A stretch of 64,000 nt of DNA from Streptomyces lavendulae subsp. lavendulae (GTDB taxonomy: Bacteria; Actinomycetota; Actinomycetes; Streptomycetales; Streptomycetaceae), in assembly GCF_002803845.1 (NCBI RefSeq), contig NZ_CP024985.1:1240001-1304000 (forward strand). The letters are read 5' to 3'. The stretch's first letter is position 1. Every line of letters begins with the position of its first letter. The notes beneath the pieces were generated by a model. It was not told where the DNA came from. It worked only from the letters and a program-made list of their open reading frames with translations, and did no database searches. Of this stretch, positions 62,217 through 64,000 are shown in pieces. The position numbers were made by a program, and so were the translations under genes.

Positions 62217-63470
62217 GTGGCAGACGTGAACGTCGACAGGCTTCGCGGGAGGGATCTCGCAGAGTACATCGTGACGACCTACGGCTTCTCGGTCTACCCC
62301 GTGCAATCAGACGGGACGCCGCTGCAGAACTGTGAGACGTGTCGTTCCAGAAGCGTGCGGTACAGATCCGGTTCGTTGTCATGCACGGCCTGTGTCCAGG
62401 GGTTTGGGGAGGAGGCTCCTGAGCCGGTCAAGCACTTTGTGTCGGCTGAGACGATGTGGTGTCACGGCTCCCACTCGGCCACGGCCAGGCCGGACAGGGT
62501 CAAGGACTTCTGGCCCACCGACGCGCCCCCGGCGGTCGCCCTTGCTCCCTCCGGGCTGCGAGTTGTCAGAGTGTCGCCGCAGATGGAGGAGCGGGACTTG
62601 TCCGAGATCATCGACTACGCAGACATGGAAAGGACTCTGGTCCTGGGACACCCTGACGGGACAAGATCCATGATCTACATGGGGTACGGTCCAGCGACGA
62701 CCCCGGGACCGACCGCGTCCTACTTACAGCTGATGCACACCTGTTCGGCATTCTTATGGGATGGAAGGGTCGTCGCCGACTATCCCGTCTCGCACATGCG
62801 AAAGAGCATCTACGGGTCCCTGCAAGAGTGCGACAGTCTTCTCGGTCCGTGTAGCTGTTCTGTCGACTACGACGATAGGAATCAGTACCGGTACAGCTGG
62901 CAGCACTGCCCCCAGTCGCCGGACACCCATCCAGGGATCACAAACTGCCGAGGCGGCGCCCAGGTGACGGACGATGTTCCTCGATTCGAGCTAGAGGCCG
63001 ACCTGGTCAACTGGCTCGTCAGACAGCTCTCCCCTTACTTCATAGTTCAGCGCCAGGTCTCAGGTAAGTCCATTCACGGGAAAACCGTCCGCCTGGACCT
63101 TCTCCTGACTCCACGCGATACGACGGGCTGGAAGAAGACCGATGTGGTCTTCGGGCTGGAGGTGAAGCAGCCAAGCAGTGACCCGGCGAAGCTGATAGCC
63201 CAGGCCATCGACTACTCAAACTCGACCTGGACCGGGCATGGGCGAATCCCGATCCTGATGTACCCACTCGCATCCAAGTTCCGGAACGAACCGAGCTTCA
63301 TGCACTTTCTACGGACCCTGGCCGCGGAGTTCATGGTTGGGGAGCTGTCGCGTGACAACGCGTTGGGCTGGACCATCACCATGGGAGGCGCTCCCGTCTG
63401 GCACGCCTCAAGGGGGCCGGCGGGCGTGGGCAGGACCAGCCTGTTCAAGGTGAGGGACGGGCACCGATGA
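62217..63470 (+). CDS. Zinc-ribbon protein with C-terminal PD-(D/E)XK nuclease-like domain
   Basis: The ~417-aa protein has a putative zinc ribbon (LQNCETCRSRSVRYRSGSLS, then CTAC) near residue 37, a Cys-rich middle (LLGPCSCSVDYDD, WQHCPQSPD), and a C-terminal nuclease-like core. The core consists of FELEADLVNWLVRQLSPYFI, VRLDLLLTPRD and VVFGLEVKQPSSDPAKLIAQ, giving E, D and E-x-K in PD-(D/E)XK order. I recognise no named family. Codons 170 and 180 are TTA (62724, 62754), suggesting bldA dependence and foreign origin. GTG at 62217 has GGGGGGAA upstream; a GTG at 62226 is an equal alternative. Confidence 0.7.
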   Translation: MADVNVDRLRGRDLAEYIVTTYGFSVYPVQSDGTPLQNCETCRSRSVRYRSGSLSCTACVQGFGEEAPEPVKHFVSAETMWCHGSHSATARPDRVKDFWPTDAPPAVALAPSGLRVVRVSPQMEERDLSEIIDYADMERTLVLGHPDGTRSMIYMGYGPATTPGPTASYLQLMHTCSAFLWDGRVVADYPVSHMRKSIYGSLQECDSLLGPCSCSVDYDDRNQYRYSWQHCPQSPDTHPGITNCRGGAQVTDDVPRFELEADLVNWLVRQLSPYFIVQRQVSGKSIHGKTVRLDLLLTPRDTTGWKKTDVVFGLEVKQPSSDPAKLIAQAIDYSNSTWTGHGRIPILMYPLASKFRNEPSFMHFLRTLAAEFMVGELSRDNALGWTITMGGAPVWHASRGPAGVGRTSLFKVRDGHR

Positions 63471-63766
63471 GGTCGAGCACGGCTCACCAATTATGAGAAG
63501 AGGCCCGCGGCGCTCAATCTCGGCGCGCGTCGGTCCACTCGGCCGGGAGATGCTGACCTTGATCGACTTGAGTTCGGCCACTGCCCCTGTCAAGGAAGGT
63601 TCGACCGCAGACGACATGGCCGAAGCCGGGCCGTAGTCCCTGGCGTGACCACACCTTGCCGGTCTCCCCGGAGCAACGCTGTGAGGAAATCAGCAGACAG
63701 GAAGTGAAACTACTGTGACCATGACATACGGAGGGCTGCCGAGCGACCTACGATGGAGATAACCAG
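63471..63766. other. Intergenic, no supported gene
   Basis: 296 bases of comparatively low GC between the nuclease-like gene and the next forward gene. No reading frame looks protein-like. A GGAG site lies at its end. Confidence 0.3.
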
Positions 63767-64000
63767 ATGGCAGAGGAGCAATTTCCGGATTTCCATGTGT
63801 CTACTCCCTCTGTCTATCTGGACCAATGGGTGTGGATCCGCTTGGCGCGCGCCGCAAATGGCTCGCCACGGGAAGAATCTGACCTCGATGTTCTGGCCGC
63901 GGTAAGGAGGGCCAGTGCCGCCGGCATCGTCTTCCCGCTGTCCCTCACGCACTACTTCGAAACCAGCAAGATCACCGATCCCCGCCAGAGGTTCGATCTT
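63767..64000 (+). CDS. PIN-like domain protein, N-terminal part (runs off window)
   Basis: The first 78 codons read FHVSTPSVYLDQWVWIRLAR, then VLAAVRRASAAGIVFPLSLT and HYFETSKITDPRQRFDL. A strand-Asp-x-x-x-hydrophobic start (YLDQWVWI) followed by a G-hydrophobic-FPLS-HY-ETSK segment is the arrangement of predicted PIN-like nuclease domains. GGAG lies 9 bases before the ATG. It follows the zinc-ribbon nuclease-like gene in the same direction and might form a pair with it. Confidence 0.5.
   Translation, partial: MAEEQFPDFHVSTPSVYLDQWVWIRLARAANGSPREESDLDVLAAVRRASAAGIVFPLSLTHYFETSKITDPRQRFDL

Overview
The window is high-GC actinobacterial DNA, most likely Streptomyces: GC-rich third codon positions, frequent GTG starts, tight ATGA/GTGA stop-start overlaps, WhiB, DUF317, DUF4913, DUF2637 and SCO6880-type proteins, and TTA codons that appear only sporadically.

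Left flank (1-15.6 kb) reads as chromosome. A partial FUSC-type exporter and a membrane protein precede a compact reverse-strand stress operon, in transcription order dnaK-grpE-cbpA-cbpM-clpB-thioredoxin-UBP zinc finger-cyclic-nucleotide-binding thioredoxin-reductase-like protein. Most of its genes overlap or nearly touch, so disaggregation, refolding and thiol/redox functions are probably made together. A PucR-type regulator containing a cggctc hexanucleotide tract diverges from it, and a class II UvrA follows.

At 15.68-15.84 kb only the last ~55 codons of a pirin-family gene remain, directly beside a tyrosine integrase (15.94-17.09 kb). This marks the left end of an integrative and conjugative element. 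The element carries cargo at 17-30.3 kb: a small membrane protein, HsdS-half and HsdM, a 1322-aa SF1 helicase, a CoiA-like nuclease, Nudix, an excisionase-like HTH, a DUF5655 nuclease-like protein and an orphan DNA methylase. A type IV secretion module follows at 30.8-41.3 kb: NlpC/P60 hydrolase, DUF6112, VirB8-like and VirB6-like proteins, SCO6880, VirB4-like ATPase and VirD4-like coupling protein. Next come accessory ICE genes at 41.3-46.9 kb (DnaB-N-like, a frameshifted Dcm, DUF4913, a broken RelE-like toxin, DUF317) and a large GIY-YIG protein at 47.2-49.7 kb. A reverse-strand replication/mobilisation operon fills 50.0-56.25 kb: a small protein, a frameshifted Rep-like protein, DnaC-like ATPase, WhiB, DUF2637, a small protein, MobC and relaxase. 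Three consecutive perfect hairpins inside mobC are my candidate oriT. No FtsK-like TraSA or RepSA was recognised, so this is a relaxase/T4SS type rather than the classical pSAM2-type AICE.

The right part (56.8-64 kb) holds an IclR regulator, an XRE/MmyB-type regulator with a DevR/DosR-like box, a GlxA-type AraC regulator, a trmO-flavoprotein-Nudix operon, a Nudix remnant, a TTA-containing zinc-ribbon/PD-(D/E)XK protein and the start of a PIN-like gene. The missing 5' part of pirin is not in the window, so the right boundary of the element is unresolved and may lie beyond 64 kb.

The best candidate for an undescribed system is 18.3-27.0 kb (HsdS-half, HsdM, helicase, CoiA-like nuclease, no HsdR). 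The 832-aa GIY-YIG protein and the zinc-ribbon nuclease/PIN-like pair come next.
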